From the NCBI RefSeq assembly GCF_004138495.1, contig NZ_ML142861.1, forward strand, positions 3,143 through 14,465: a stretch of DNA of 11,323 bases, read 5' to 3'. This document shows positions 1 to 6,858 of this stretch, one piece after another. Within the stretch, counting starts at the first letter, position 1. Each line of letters starts with the position of its first letter. This DNA is from Phytoactinopolyspora endophytica (GTDB lineage Bacteria; Actinomycetota; Actinomycetes; Jiangellales; Jiangellaceae). Position numbers and translations under genes: made by a program. Below the pieces are notes generated by a model. The model saw only the letters and a list, made by a program, of their open reading frames with translations, was not told where the DNA came from and made no database searches.

Positions 1-1
1 A

Positions 2-949
2 ACCGCCACAGTGGCTCCCCCGACACCCGATCCTTCTCCGAGCACGTCGGCACCATCTGAGTCCCCGACCGAGAGTCCGGAAGCGTCCCCGTCCGAGACA
101 CCAGATGCCTCCCCGTCCGAGACGCCGGACGCGCCTCCGTCCGAGGCGCCGGAGTCTCCCGAAACCGAAGCCCCTGACAGTCCCAAGCCAACACCGGAAC
201 CTGACGAACCCGACGACAACTACACCGAGGGTTTCCCTGACGAGAACACGACCGGCGTTCCCGACGGTGTAGATCTCGAGCCGTCTGGAAGCATCACGGT
301 GACCAAGGACAACACGGTCATCGATGCGGTACATGTTGAAGGCACGATCAAGGTCGAGGCCCACAATGTCACGATCAAGCGGTCCAAGATCACGAGCACG
401 GGCAAGTACGCCATTCATGTTGAGCCGGGATACAAGAACCTCGTGGTCGAGGACACTGAAATAGACGGAAACGGCACGTCAAAGATCGCGATTCTCTTTC
501 GCGAATACACACTGCGCCGCGTCAACATTCATAACTTCTTCGACGGGATACGAATTGAAGGCGACAACGTCCTGATCGAGGACAGCTACGTTCATCATCT
601 GTATCGCGTAGAAGGCGGCCACCACGACACGATCCAAATGCGTCAGGGATCGAACGTGGTCATCCGCAACAATAACCTGCAACCCTACAACCCCGACACT
701 GACGATCCCATGAACGCGGCCATACAATTCGGCAGTCTCTTGGGCCCAATTGACGACGTCCTTGTCGAGGGAAACCTCATGAACGGTGGAAACGTGACCG
801 TCAACGCTGGAAAACTAGGAGGCGGTTCAGTCGTCTTCCGCGATAACCGTTTCGGACGCGATTACCGGTATGGCGTACTCTCGCGAGGACCAGGCTTAGT
901 CTGGGAGTCCTCGAACGTCTACGACGACACAAGCAAGTCTGCCCCCTGA
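2..949 (+). CDS. Right-handed beta-helix protein with Pro/Ser/Thr/Glu-rich linker (5'-partial)
   Basis: The frame is open to the left edge of the window, so the N-terminus (presumably a signal peptide or membrane anchor) is probably missing; a GTG at 11 is the first in-frame start codon but sits inside the linker and has no Shine-Dalgarno site. Counting from that GTG, residues 2-70 are a Pro/Ser/Thr/Glu/Asp linker with repeated SETPDA-type units, typical of an exported protein crossing the cell wall. Residues about 92-308 carry short Val/Ile/Asn-rich strands (NVTIKRSKI, NVLIEDSYV, NVVIRNNNL, DVLVEGNLM), the signature of a pectate-lyase-like parallel beta-helix. An H-x-D-x-x-Q motif (HHDTIQ, 204-209) and the segment FGRDYRYG (281-288) recur in the second beta-helix protein at 6859-7806, so the two are paralogues. 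The role is inferred to be extracytoplasmic polysaccharide binding or cleavage; no catalytic assignment can be made. It converges on the minus-strand operon. Confidence 0.85.
   Translation, partial: TATVAPPTPDPSPSTSAPSESPTESPEASPSETPDASPSETPDAPPSEAPESPETEAPDSPKPTPEPDEPDDNYTEGFPDENTTGVPDGVDLEPSGSITVTKDNTVIDAVHVEGTIKVEAHNVTIKRSKITSTGKYAIHVEPGYKNLVVEDTEIDGNGTSKIAILFREYTLRRVNIHNFFDGIRIEGDNVLIEDSYVHHLYRVEGGHHDTIQMRQGSNVVIRNNNLQPYNPDTDDPMNAAIQFGSLLGPIDDVLVEGNLMNGGNVTVNAGKLGGGSVVFRDNRFGRDYRYGVLSRGPGLVWESSNVYDDTSKSAP
86..157 (+). repeat. Three tandem 24-bp coding repeats (SPSETPDA-type) in the linker
   Basis: Units at 86-109, 110-133 and 134-157 encode SPSETPDA, SPSETPDA and PPSEAPES. The first two units encode the same peptide and differ only at synonymous positions; the third is diverged. 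The repeat extends a disordered, acidic and Pro-rich spacer and is a likely site of length variation between strains. Confidence 0.75.
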
Positions 950-983
950 CCCAAGGGATTGGTAATCAACCCACGGAGCGTGC

Positions 984-1018
984 GTATGGGCGTCCACGGA
1001 AAGCGTGGACGCCCATAC
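984..1018. terminator. 15-bp perfect hairpin between convergent genes
   Basis: Arms 984-998 and 1004-1018 are perfect inverted repeats (left arm GTATGGGCGTCCACG) around a 5-nt GAAAG loop. The hairpin lies 34 nt past the stop of the beta-helix gene and can also act on the opposite strand. There is no T-tract on either side, as is common for actinobacterial hairpin (I-shaped) terminators. It is the strongest inverted repeat I found in the window. Confidence 0.8.
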
Positions 1019-1026
1019 CGACGGCG

Positions 1027-1056
1027 GCCTCCCGTGTCTGCTGCACGGCGGGAGGC
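1027..1056. terminator. Second hairpin in the convergent spacer, 8-bp stem
   Basis: Arms 1027-1034 (GCCTCCCG) and 1049-1056 (CGGGAGGC) are perfectly complementary, with a 14-nt loop; an alternative inner pairing of CCGTG (1032-1036) with CACGG (1044-1048) is possible. It lies 13 nt past the stop of the minus-strand glycosyltransferase (1070), so it probably terminates that operon, with the 984-1018 hairpin serving the plus-strand gene or as back-up. No T-tract is present. Confidence 0.6.
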
Positions 1057-1069
1057 TGTCGTTCAAGGC

Positions 1070-2092
1070 CTAACCACTGCCTGCCGCACGGGTGGCGACC
1101 GATCCAGAAGCATCGCCGACTGAGGCGTAGCCCCGCTTCCAACGCTCACGGCGACGCCACACTTCACGCCAGTTCGTGCCCCTGTCCACGCCAAGCCGCT
1201 CGAGCGCCGCTCGCACCGCGACTCCGGCGACAATGAGCGCCGCGCCCACCCGGCCTCGCCACCCACCGAGGTGACTCCGGACCAGGGCAATCCGGCCATT
1301 GAGCAACAATTCATGCTTATCCGGTTGATTGTTCGATGAGGCACTCACCGCGTGCACCATCACCGCATCCGGCGTTATTGCACACTTCCGACCAGTCTGG
1401 GCGGTGGCACGCAGACAGAGATCGGCATCTTCGCCGTAGACGAAGTAGCGTTCGTCGAACCCATCGAGTTCTTGCCAGTCTGCCCGGGCGATCAAAAACA
1501 GACACCCAGATACGATATCTACGGCGCGCGCACAGTCGCGGCCGAAGTGGCCCATGGCCTCAGGATCGAAAAGACGAGAGCCTGGCCGCATAGTGGACAA
1601 CAGCACTGCGCTGCTGGCCAGGCTCCACAGCGTCGGGGCGGCCCAACACGAGCGCGGATCGGACTCTCCGGCAGGTGTGACCGTTCGACCACCACAGATG
1701 ACGTACTGGGGATTTCTACGTGCGAAATCCACCAACGCATCAATGGCACCCGGTTCAACGTGACCGTCGGGGTTGACCAGCAGGATGTATTCACCGCTGG
1801 CTACGTCCGCGCCCTGGTTGACGGCCCGGCCGAACCCACGATTTCGATGGTTTCGGATCAGCCGGACGTCTGGAAAACCGTCGCTTACCGCCTCGGCGGA
1901 GCCATCGGCCGAGGCATTGTCGACGACGATCACTTCCAGGGTCTGGTTCATCGCCGCCGCAGGTAACGCCTCGAGGCACTTTCCTAGCCACTCACGCGTG
2001 TTGTACGAGACGACGATCACGCTCACCTGTGTCTTGCTTCCCGTGGATCCGCTCACCACATGCTCTCCAGAAGAATCCGCGCGCGTCACCAT
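1070..2092 (-). CDS. GT2 family glycosyltransferase, rhamnosyltransferase (WbbL)-like
   Basis: Predicted cytoplasmic, membrane-associated GT-A enzyme that transfers a nucleotide-activated sugar to a lipid-linked glycan. In the 340-residue form: beta-strand VSVIVVSYN (23-31), VIVVDNASADGS (54-65), the metal/nucleotide region LLVNPDG (104-110, N-x-D in place of the usual DxD as in many family members), and the C-terminal block GFDERYFVYGEDADLCLR (211-228) typical of dTDP-rhamnosyltransferase-like proteins. Donor and acceptor cannot be read from sequence. The frame runs open to an ATG at 2164, but I prefer ATG 2092: it follows AGGGAAG at 8-nt spacing and overlaps the end of the upstream gene only as ATGGTGA, whereas 2164 would overlap it by 79 bp. 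GTG 2089 (GTGA overlap) is equally possible. Last gene of the minus-strand operon. Confidence 0.9.
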   Translation of the reverse strand: MVTRADSSGEHVVSGSTGSKTQVSVIVVSYNTREWLGKCLEALPAAAMNQTLEVIVVDNASADGSAEAVSDGFPDVRLIRNHRNRGFGRAVNQGADVASGEYILLVNPDGHVEPGAIDALVDFARRNPQYVICGGRTVTPAGESDPRSCWAAPTLWSLASSAVLLSTMRPGSRLFDPEAMGHFGRDCARAVDIVSGCLFLIARADWQELDGFDERYFVYGEDADLCLRATAQTGRKCAITPDAVMVHAVSASSNNQPDKHELLLNGRIALVRSHLGGWRGRVGAALIVAGVAVRAALERLGVDRGTNWREVWRRRERWKRGYASVGDASGSVATRAAGSG

Positions 2093-2931
2093 CTGGCCGG
2101 CTTCCCTGTCAGCCTCCGTAGGTAATACCGCCCGCGTCGCGCCTTGCGCCTCCACCAGGTCCAATCACGTGGATCCGGTGAAGTCTCCTGCAGAACGACG
2201 GCACTCCGCCTGAGCTGTTCCACCCAATCATCCACCGTCCGGACGCCGTTCGCCTTGGCCGAAAGGGGCATACGCAAACGCAAGTCCTCGTCGGTGCGGA
2301 TCAAGGTATGGGGTGACCGTGGATCATCCATATGATCTTCCGGTATAAACGGATAGTAGAAGCCGTTCACCGCGCCGCTTCGGGCGGACCGAATGCAGTA
2401 GCGAGGAAATGACTCGTCGGCGCGGAGGAGTCCTTGCCGCTCAACGATCCTACGCTTCATCATGTAGCCGCTGCCCTGCACCCACATGTTGCGCATCAAT
2501 TGGTGTCCACCGCGAAATGTCGCTATCTTGCGGGTGGCAAGGTCAGGGCGGAAATCGTCCTCAGGATGCCGCCAACTTCCAACGACGCCAAATTCGGGGT
2601 TGGCTTCGTGAGCTTCGGCGAGCGTATCAATCCAACCGGGAGCCACAATGCAGTCATCATCGACCTTGGACAGCAGCGGTGCGTCCGACTCGCTCCATAG
2701 CCAGGATGTCGGTTCACGAAGCATCACGTTCTCCCGGCTATGCTGATAGCGGTGAACCCTCGTGTCTTTCCGGTAAGGCCGCAGGGCCTCAATCGTCTCC
2801 TCATCGTCACCGTTGTGCCACAGCCAGACGCGATCGCCTTCGCCGCAGCTATCAAGCAGACGAGGAAGGCTCAGATGGAGATATCCAGCGCTGCGATACG
2901 TAATCATGATGATGTCTGCGCGGCGATCCAT
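2086..2931 (-). CDS. GT2-like (GT-A fold) glycosyltransferase
   Basis: 281 residues. The N-terminal strand ADIIMITYRSAGYL (5-18) matches the GT2 nucleotide-binding start, and KVDDDC (89-94) supplies the DxD metal-binding motif. The following region, GWIDTLAEAHEANPEFGVVGSW (99-120) and WVQGSGYMMKR (150-160), resembles the acceptor half of GT2 enzymes, with a basic C-terminus (WWRRKARRGRYYLRRL, 259-274) that could touch the inner membrane leaflet. No transmembrane helix is seen. It starts at ATG 2931, which overlaps the preceding stop by one base (TGATG), and has a perfect AGGAGG Shine-Dalgarno site 7 nt upstream (plus-strand 2939-2944). Its role is presumably one sugar addition in the repeat unit; linkage and sugar are unknown. 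Family membership is fairly certain, specificity is not. Confidence 0.85.
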   Translation of the reverse strand: MDRRADIIMITYRSAGYLHLSLPRLLDSCGEGDRVWLWHNGDDEETIEALRPYRKDTRVHRYQHSRENVMLREPTSWLWSESDAPLLSKVDDDCIVAPGWIDTLAEAHEANPEFGVVGSWRHPEDDFRPDLATRKIATFRGGHQLMRNMWVQGSGYMMKRRIVERQGLLRADESFPRYCIRSARSGAVNGFYYPFIPEDHMDDPRSPHTLIRTDEDLRLRMPLSAKANGVRTVDDWVEQLRRSAVVLQETSPDPRDWTWWRRKARRGRYYLRRLTGKPARW

Positions 2932-4199
2932 CAGCGGACCTCCTGACGGGCGATAGCTTCTTGGTGCCGGGAGGACTCGGGTTCCCGCAAGCGCCGACGT
3001 CTGATCCGCTTCAGCGTGCCGATCACCGACGAGGCCTTCGCTCGGATACTAAGCCTGAGCCAGGCCCGAACCGAGGGAAGCCCCACAAAGCTCGGTGTCT
3101 TCAAGCCCGCGAGCCGCATGGTCAACACCCTTGCCCACACCGCCCCTCGCGTATGGGCCAATTGAGGCTGCGACTGCGGCAGTCGTTCGAGCGGGATCGT
3201 GTCCCCCTCCAGCGCGCCGTCGCGCAACGCAGAGTGCAGCGCGGCTCTGCCCGCCTCCGTGCGAATGACCACGAGTGACCGCCCGGGCTCGCCGTCGCGG
3301 ATCTGTCGATACCACGGGTCTCCGACGGAGATATCCGCAAACTCACCGGTATGGTCCGGGCAGATCATGCATCTCCACTGCCGATGCTTCTGAAGCGTCT
3401 GCCCCCACGACTCCTCGTAGCTTAAGGACTTCGTCTCGCCTTGTTTGGTACGAATCCGGAATCGGCCGGGCCAGCCATAACCCCGATAGTCAAGACGCTG
3501 GACATCTGACGGCTCCACGCTCAGTTGCCTAATGGCCTCCTCAGTACCACGCGTCGAGGGGGTTCCCGCACAGAAAATGCCGATCTTGAGCCCGACCTTC
3601 TCACCGAGCTCCGGCCGTATCCTCGATGCGTTGACTGTGGCGGCCACGTCACATGGTTTGCCTACGACGACAGACTGTCCCTCTGCCGATTCAACGAGAT
3701 CGAGACGCTCGCACGGACTTGCCGGCGAGTAGCGTGAACCCGCGGCAGCGACGATGTCCTCGTACGTCCGGTTGAGCACCGTCTCGTTCTCCAGCGGTGC
3801 ATCAGCTCGCGCCTGAACTTGGAGGGCGCCCACAGCGGAGCCAGAGCTCACTGCATGTGCCGCCAAAGCAGTTACCACACCACCTGAAGATCCTTTTCGC
3901 CGAACCGCAGGATCCGTTGACCAGCACTCGTAGAGTTCGAGAACGGGTCCCCACTCCCCATGGAAGGGCGCTTCCCGAAGCGCTCGCTTCTCGTGTTCGA
4001 GACCACGCCCCGGGCACACAGCAACCGGCGCGCTGCCTGGCCGCCCGTTCACAGCGGCAATCGGCAACGGTCTGCGCCCCACATCAGGAACATCGCCCAT
4101 CCGAAGACCGCTCGGGTCAAGATAAGCACAAGCGCCGCACCCGGTGCACAAATGAGCGTCGACGACATCCTGAATCGTGTCTGGGTTTCGCCTCGTCAT
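2931..4199 (-). CDS. FrhB/FdhB-type (coenzyme F420 hydrogenase/dehydrogenase beta subunit family) iron-sulfur protein
   Basis: 422 residues. The N-terminus has HLCTGCGACAYL (16-27) with Cys18, Cys21 and Cys24, joined by Cys62 in VAVCPGRG, a likely [4Fe-4S] site. Further family marks are KGSSGGVVTALA (102-113), GKPCDVAATV (180-189), KIGIFCAGTPS (205-215), DYRGYGWPGRF (237-247) and RCMICPDHTGEFADISVGDP (276-295) with Cys277 and Cys280. Known members oxidise or reduce F420 via FAD and Fe-S; relatives in polysaccharide loci have no settled function. Here it sits between a pyruvyl transferase and glycosyltransferases with overlapping codons on both sides (ATGA upstream, TGATG downstream), so it is inferred to perform a redox step on a sugar or on the pyruvyl group. 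The C-terminal 60 residues are strongly basic. The enzyme family is clear, the substrate is not. Confidence 0.88.
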   Translation of the reverse strand: MTRRNPDTIQDVVDAHLCTGCGACAYLDPSGLRMGDVPDVGRRPLPIAAVNGRPGSAPVAVCPGRGLEHEKRALREAPFHGEWGPVLELYECWSTDPAVRRKGSSGGVVTALAAHAVSSGSAVGALQVQARADAPLENETVLNRTYEDIVAAAGSRYSPASPCERLDLVESAEGQSVVVGKPCDVAATVNASRIRPELGEKVGLKIGIFCAGTPSTRGTEEAIRQLSVEPSDVQRLDYRGYGWPGRFRIRTKQGETKSLSYEESWGQTLQKHRQWRCMICPDHTGEFADISVGDPWYRQIRDGEPGRSLVVIRTEAGRAALHSALRDGALEGDTIPLERLPQSQPQLAHTRGAVWARVLTMRLAGLKTPSFVGLPSVRAWLRLSIRAKASSVIGTLKRIRRRRLREPESSRHQEAIARQEVR

Positions 4200-5503
4200 G
4201 CGATCTGGTCCCCGCGCATGCCGACAGAAGGCAACAGCCCGAAATCACGTCGCCAGGTCTCCACCTCGGCCACGATGTCGCGGAGTTGTCCGCGTGCCTG
4301 ATCCACGACAGCGGGAACGCGCGCAGCGAGTTGGCGCCCGGTGGGCTCGCGTGCCTTGAAGGAGGCGAAGATCGCCTCGACTGCCTCGTCCCCGCCGAAG
4401 TGTCGAGCGTCGACCACATGATCGCCCATGCCAACCGTCTCAAAGACCCCGAGCGTCTTGTCGCTGTAGGCGTAGCCACACGCTGGCACGCCGGACGACA
4501 ACGCTGCGATGGTGGAGTGCATCCGGCTACCAACGAACCAGGAACACTGCGCGATGCACCACTTCAGCTCGGCGGCATCAAGTTCGGACGGGATGACGGT
4601 CACCCGCGACCGGACCGTTTCCGGCAACAACGCAAGAACCGCGTCAATCGCAGCGATGTCGCTCTCGCCCTCGCCCCCAGGAATATGAACATGGGGAATG
4701 AGCAGCACCCGAGTCCCCGCATCGACCAACCCAGTCACCAGGTTCGCCATGGTGGACACGTAGTCGCCCACCAGCCCGAACTGATCGTGTCCGGCCGAAC
4801 CGCGCAGGAGGCCGCTGATGTTCACGCCCGCAATGCACTCGCCTTCGATCGCGTCGATGTGGTCAGCGATCTCCTCTCGTGGCCTGCGAGCCGTGAGCGC
4901 GAAGGCCACGTCCACGCCGCAGCGCAAGCAGCTCGGGTTGCTGGCTGTGCCTGCAAGTTCGAGGAGCCGCTCGTAGCTGGCGCTATCCCTCGCGTACGCC
5001 AGAGACGCCGAACGAACAAGCCCTTCTGCCACGCGCCTGCCATTGACCGTTGAGAAGGGTCCATACGTCTGCGGCAGCAACACCAGGGGACGACCCGCCC
5101 GGATGGCCGCCTCCTTGGGCGCCGCTATCTTCCGCAGGCGGGCCTCGCCGTAGATGTCGGTGAAGCTGTCACCCCCGCTAATGTCCAAGACCGCTGCTGA
5201 ACGGGCAATCCTGCTCGCCACTGGATTGCCAAAACCGCCCAGCATCTGAGCGACCCGGATCTGCGCCCAGCTTTCCGGCCGATGCCACCGGCGTGAAAGC
5301 CTCGCTCCGAGGTGCTCGACGTCGATTGACTCATAGCGTCCGGAATTGTCAGCTCGCACGCCCCAGCCATCGTCCAGGACGCCGACGCTCGCACCGGGCA
5401 CCACCGAATCCAAGACGTCGAGCACAGAACGCCCAAGCGCCTCGACACCACGGTTGCCATTGCTGACAGAAGCGCCAGCAAGGCACAAGTATGTTCCCCC
5501 CAT
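4196..5503 (-). CDS. Polysaccharide pyruvyl transferase family protein
   Basis: 435 residues, of the usual length for the family (CsaB/WcaK/AmsJ-like, PF04230), which transfers pyruvate from phosphoenolpyruvate to a sugar as a ketal, adding negative charge. Visible motifs: NGNRGVEAL (15-23), DISGGDSFTDIYG (107-119), LVLLPQTYGPF (140-150), AYARDSASYERL (169-180), GVDVAFAL (196-203), IPHVH (269-273), and the C-terminal signature WFVGSRMHSTIAALSSGVP (322-340) followed by GYAYSDKT (343-350). The enzyme is expected to act in the cytoplasm on the lipid-linked repeat unit or its sugar. It is the first gene of the minus-strand operon and overlaps the FrhB-like gene by ATGA. No convincing Shine-Dalgarno precedes ATG 5503, but a -10-like box lies just upstream, suggesting leaderless translation. 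Some family members act in other pathways, so pyruvylation itself is an inference. Confidence 0.9.
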   Translation of the reverse strand: MGGTYLCLAGASVSNGNRGVEALGRSVLDVLDSVVPGASVGVLDDGWGVRADNSGRYESIDVEHLGARLSRRWHRPESWAQIRVAQMLGGFGNPVASRIARSAAVLDISGGDSFTDIYGEARLRKIAAPKEAAIRAGRPLVLLPQTYGPFSTVNGRRVAEGLVRSASLAYARDSASYERLLELAGTASNPSCLRCGVDVAFALTARRPREEIADHIDAIEGECIAGVNISGLLRGSAGHDQFGLVGDYVSTMANLVTGLVDAGTRVLLIPHVHIPGGEGESDIAAIDAVLALLPETVRSRVTVIPSELDAAELKWCIAQCSWFVGSRMHSTIAALSSGVPACGYAYSDKTLGVFETVGMGDHVVDARHFGGDEAVEAIFASFKAREPTGRQLAARVPAVVDQARGQLRDIVAEVETWRRDFGLLPSVGMRGDQIA

Positions 5504-5510
5504 AAGTCGT

Positions 5511-5516
5511 AGTATG
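5511..5516 (-). promoter_or_regulatory. Possible leaderless promoter -10 box for the minus-strand operon
   Basis: On the minus strand CATACT occupies bases -13 to -8 relative to ATG 5503, so a transcript starting 7-8 nt after the box would begin at the start codon itself. The absence of a Shine-Dalgarno site fits this. No good -35 hexamer is visible 16-18 bp upstream, so the call is tentative. Confidence 0.35.
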
Positions 5517-5613
5517 CCGCATAGGCAAGTTGAAGCGCGAGACGTGGCCGCACGCCGGTTTTCGCATCACCGGACCGTGGATCGCTCGCCACAAGATCTT
5601 CATCGTGAATGTC

Positions 5614-5679
5614 TTGACAATCGCGCAAGTTCACACCGACGCTGTTCGGAGCGGCCCACGCGGGTGGTGCGCGTATGCT
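5614..5679 (+). promoter_or_regulatory. Candidate promoter elements for the sulfotransferase/beta-helix pair
   Basis: The 268-bp divergent spacer (5504-5771) holds a perfect TTGACA at 5614-5619; with an 18-bp spacer the matching -10 would be GACGCT (5638-5643), which is weak. A better -10, TATGCT, lies at 5674-5679 but lacks a good -35. Just after it, CTTGGC (5678-5683) and GCCAAG (5698-5703) can form a 6-bp hairpin with a G-rich 14-nt loop. Which start is used cannot be decided from sequence. Confidence 0.3.
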
Positions 5680-5771
5680 TGGCCTACCAGGGGGAGTGCC
5701 AAGACGTCGTGGTGAAGAACATCGTAGCCAGCCACGACCGCGAGGCAGCATGGGCGTACAGGGGGGCAAGC

Positions 5772-6839
5772 ATGCAGACAGATCCGATCATCGTCGTGGG
5801 CGCGTCACGTTCAGGGACGTCGCTCATTCGTTCCTGCCTCAATCAGCACTCAAACATACATTTGGCGGGCGAAACCCATTACTTCGATGACCTGCGCTTG
5901 CGGATGCGCGAGGGGGCCATGGACCCCCTGTCCTCGGACCAACGAAGGGTAGCGGAAGACTACTTCCTTTCCTTGGCGCATCGACCGTACGGCCACGGTG
6001 GCGATCCCGAGAAGAGTCCCGTGTCGCGCGGGGAGTTGAAAGCGCGAGCGGAGACCTTGGGAGTAGGACCCGACGCCTACTTCGAAGCCTTTTGCCATAT
6101 CATGGCCGACAAGAATGGCAAGCCGGAAGGCCGATGGGGCGAGAAGACACCTCGCCATGTCTTTCGTATCCCGGAGATCTTGCAGCGCTATCCCGGCGCG
6201 CAGATCATCTGTGCCGTTCGTGATCCGCGTGCAGTGGTCTCGTCCTACCGGGATTGGCGGCACCAGGGCGGGTTTGACCTGGATGGAGATCCCGACCACA
6301 AGACCGCACTCGAAGCAGAGGAAGTGCGCACGGGGCGATCGTATGATTTGCGGTTAGCAACACTCCTGTGGCGCAGCACCATCGGCGCAGCCACAGCAGC
6401 CCGAGCACAATTTGGGGACGAGCGAATTCTGGTCCAGCGATATGAGGACATGGTGCTCCGACCGGAGGAGTCCATGCGTGAAATGGCTGCGTGGCTGGGG
6501 CTGGAGTTCGAGCCTGAAATGATGGACGTGCCGATCCACAACAGCTCCTTTTCGCGGTTCGACGCCCATGGTGGAGTGTCGAGTGAGCCGTTGCGACGCT
6601 GGGAGTCGAAACTGACCGGTTCGGAGGTGGCCACCATCCAGTTCCTCGGCGGGAAGGCCATGCAGTCTCAAGGGTATGAGGCACTAGACGTCCCCGCGTC
6701 GAAGTTGTCGATCGCCGCTGGCCTGGTGACGTTGCCGGTTGCCGCCGCAAGGGCGGCGACCGCGAATCGGCAGCGTATCGGAAGCCTTCCAGGCTACGTC
6801 TGGCGACGCGCACGCACCGTGGTGTCGTCCCGAATCTGA
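5772..6839 (+). CDS. PAPS-dependent sulfotransferase family protein
   Basis: 355 residues from ATG 5772. It carries the 5'-phosphosulfate-binding loop VVGASRSGTSLIR (8-20), WGEKTPRHVFRIPEI (122-136) with the KTP signature of bacterial sulfotransferases, the 3'-phosphate-binding motif CAVRDPRAVVSSYRDW (147-162), and the C-terminal VQRYEDMVLRPEESM (221-235). It is predicted to move sulfate from PAPS to a hydroxyl of the polysaccharide or its lipid-linked precursor in the cytoplasm. The start is chosen because AGGGGGG (5760-5766) lies 5 nt upstream and the P-loop then sits near the N-terminus as usual; the frame is open much further upstream, and GTG 5709/5712 would add about 20 residues without family resemblance. 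It probably forms an operon with the beta-helix gene 19 nt downstream. The true acceptor (polymer, lipid or small molecule) is not shown by the sequence. Confidence 0.9.
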   Translation: MQTDPIIVVGASRSGTSLIRSCLNQHSNIHLAGETHYFDDLRLRMREGAMDPLSSDQRRVAEDYFLSLAHRPYGHGGDPEKSPVSRGELKARAETLGVGPDAYFEAFCHIMADKNGKPEGRWGEKTPRHVFRIPEILQRYPGAQIICAVRDPRAVVSSYRDWRHQGGFDLDGDPDHKTALEAEEVRTGRSYDLRLATLLWRSTIGAATAARAQFGDERILVQRYEDMVLRPEESMREMAAWLGLEFEPEMMDVPIHNSSFSRFDAHGGVSSEPLRRWESKLTGSEVATIQFLGGKAMQSQGYEALDVPASKLSIAAGLVTLPVAAARAATANRQRIGSLPGYVWRRARTVVSSRI

Positions 6840-6858
6840 GCAGCGGGGAGGTAGCACC

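Noticed and set aside
984..1056. CRISPR or mobile-element end suggested by the inverted repeats
   Set aside because: Only two unrelated stem-loops, no regularly spaced repeats, no transposase and no target duplication; convergent terminators explain them.
1352..1966. Plus-strand open frame of 204 codons opposite the GT2 glycosyltransferase
   Set aside because: Shadow of the minus-strand gene, whose GT2 motifs are unambiguous.
3797..5053. Plus-strand open frame of 418 codons antisense to the FrhB-like and pyruvyl transferase genes
   Set aside because: Its translation is Arg/His/Pro-rich without domain motifs, while the minus strand carries two clear families over the same bases; it is a GC-driven shadow.
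5346..5771. 142-codon N-terminal extension of the sulfotransferase frame
   Set aside because: It overlaps the divergent pyruvyl transferase 5' end, has low-complexity composition, and the Shine-Dalgarno site and P-loop position both point to ATG 5772.
6205..6813. Minus-strand open frame of 202 codons opposite the sulfotransferase
   Set aside because: Ser/Arg/Pro-rich with no motif; the plus strand has complete PAPS-binding motifs over the same stretch.
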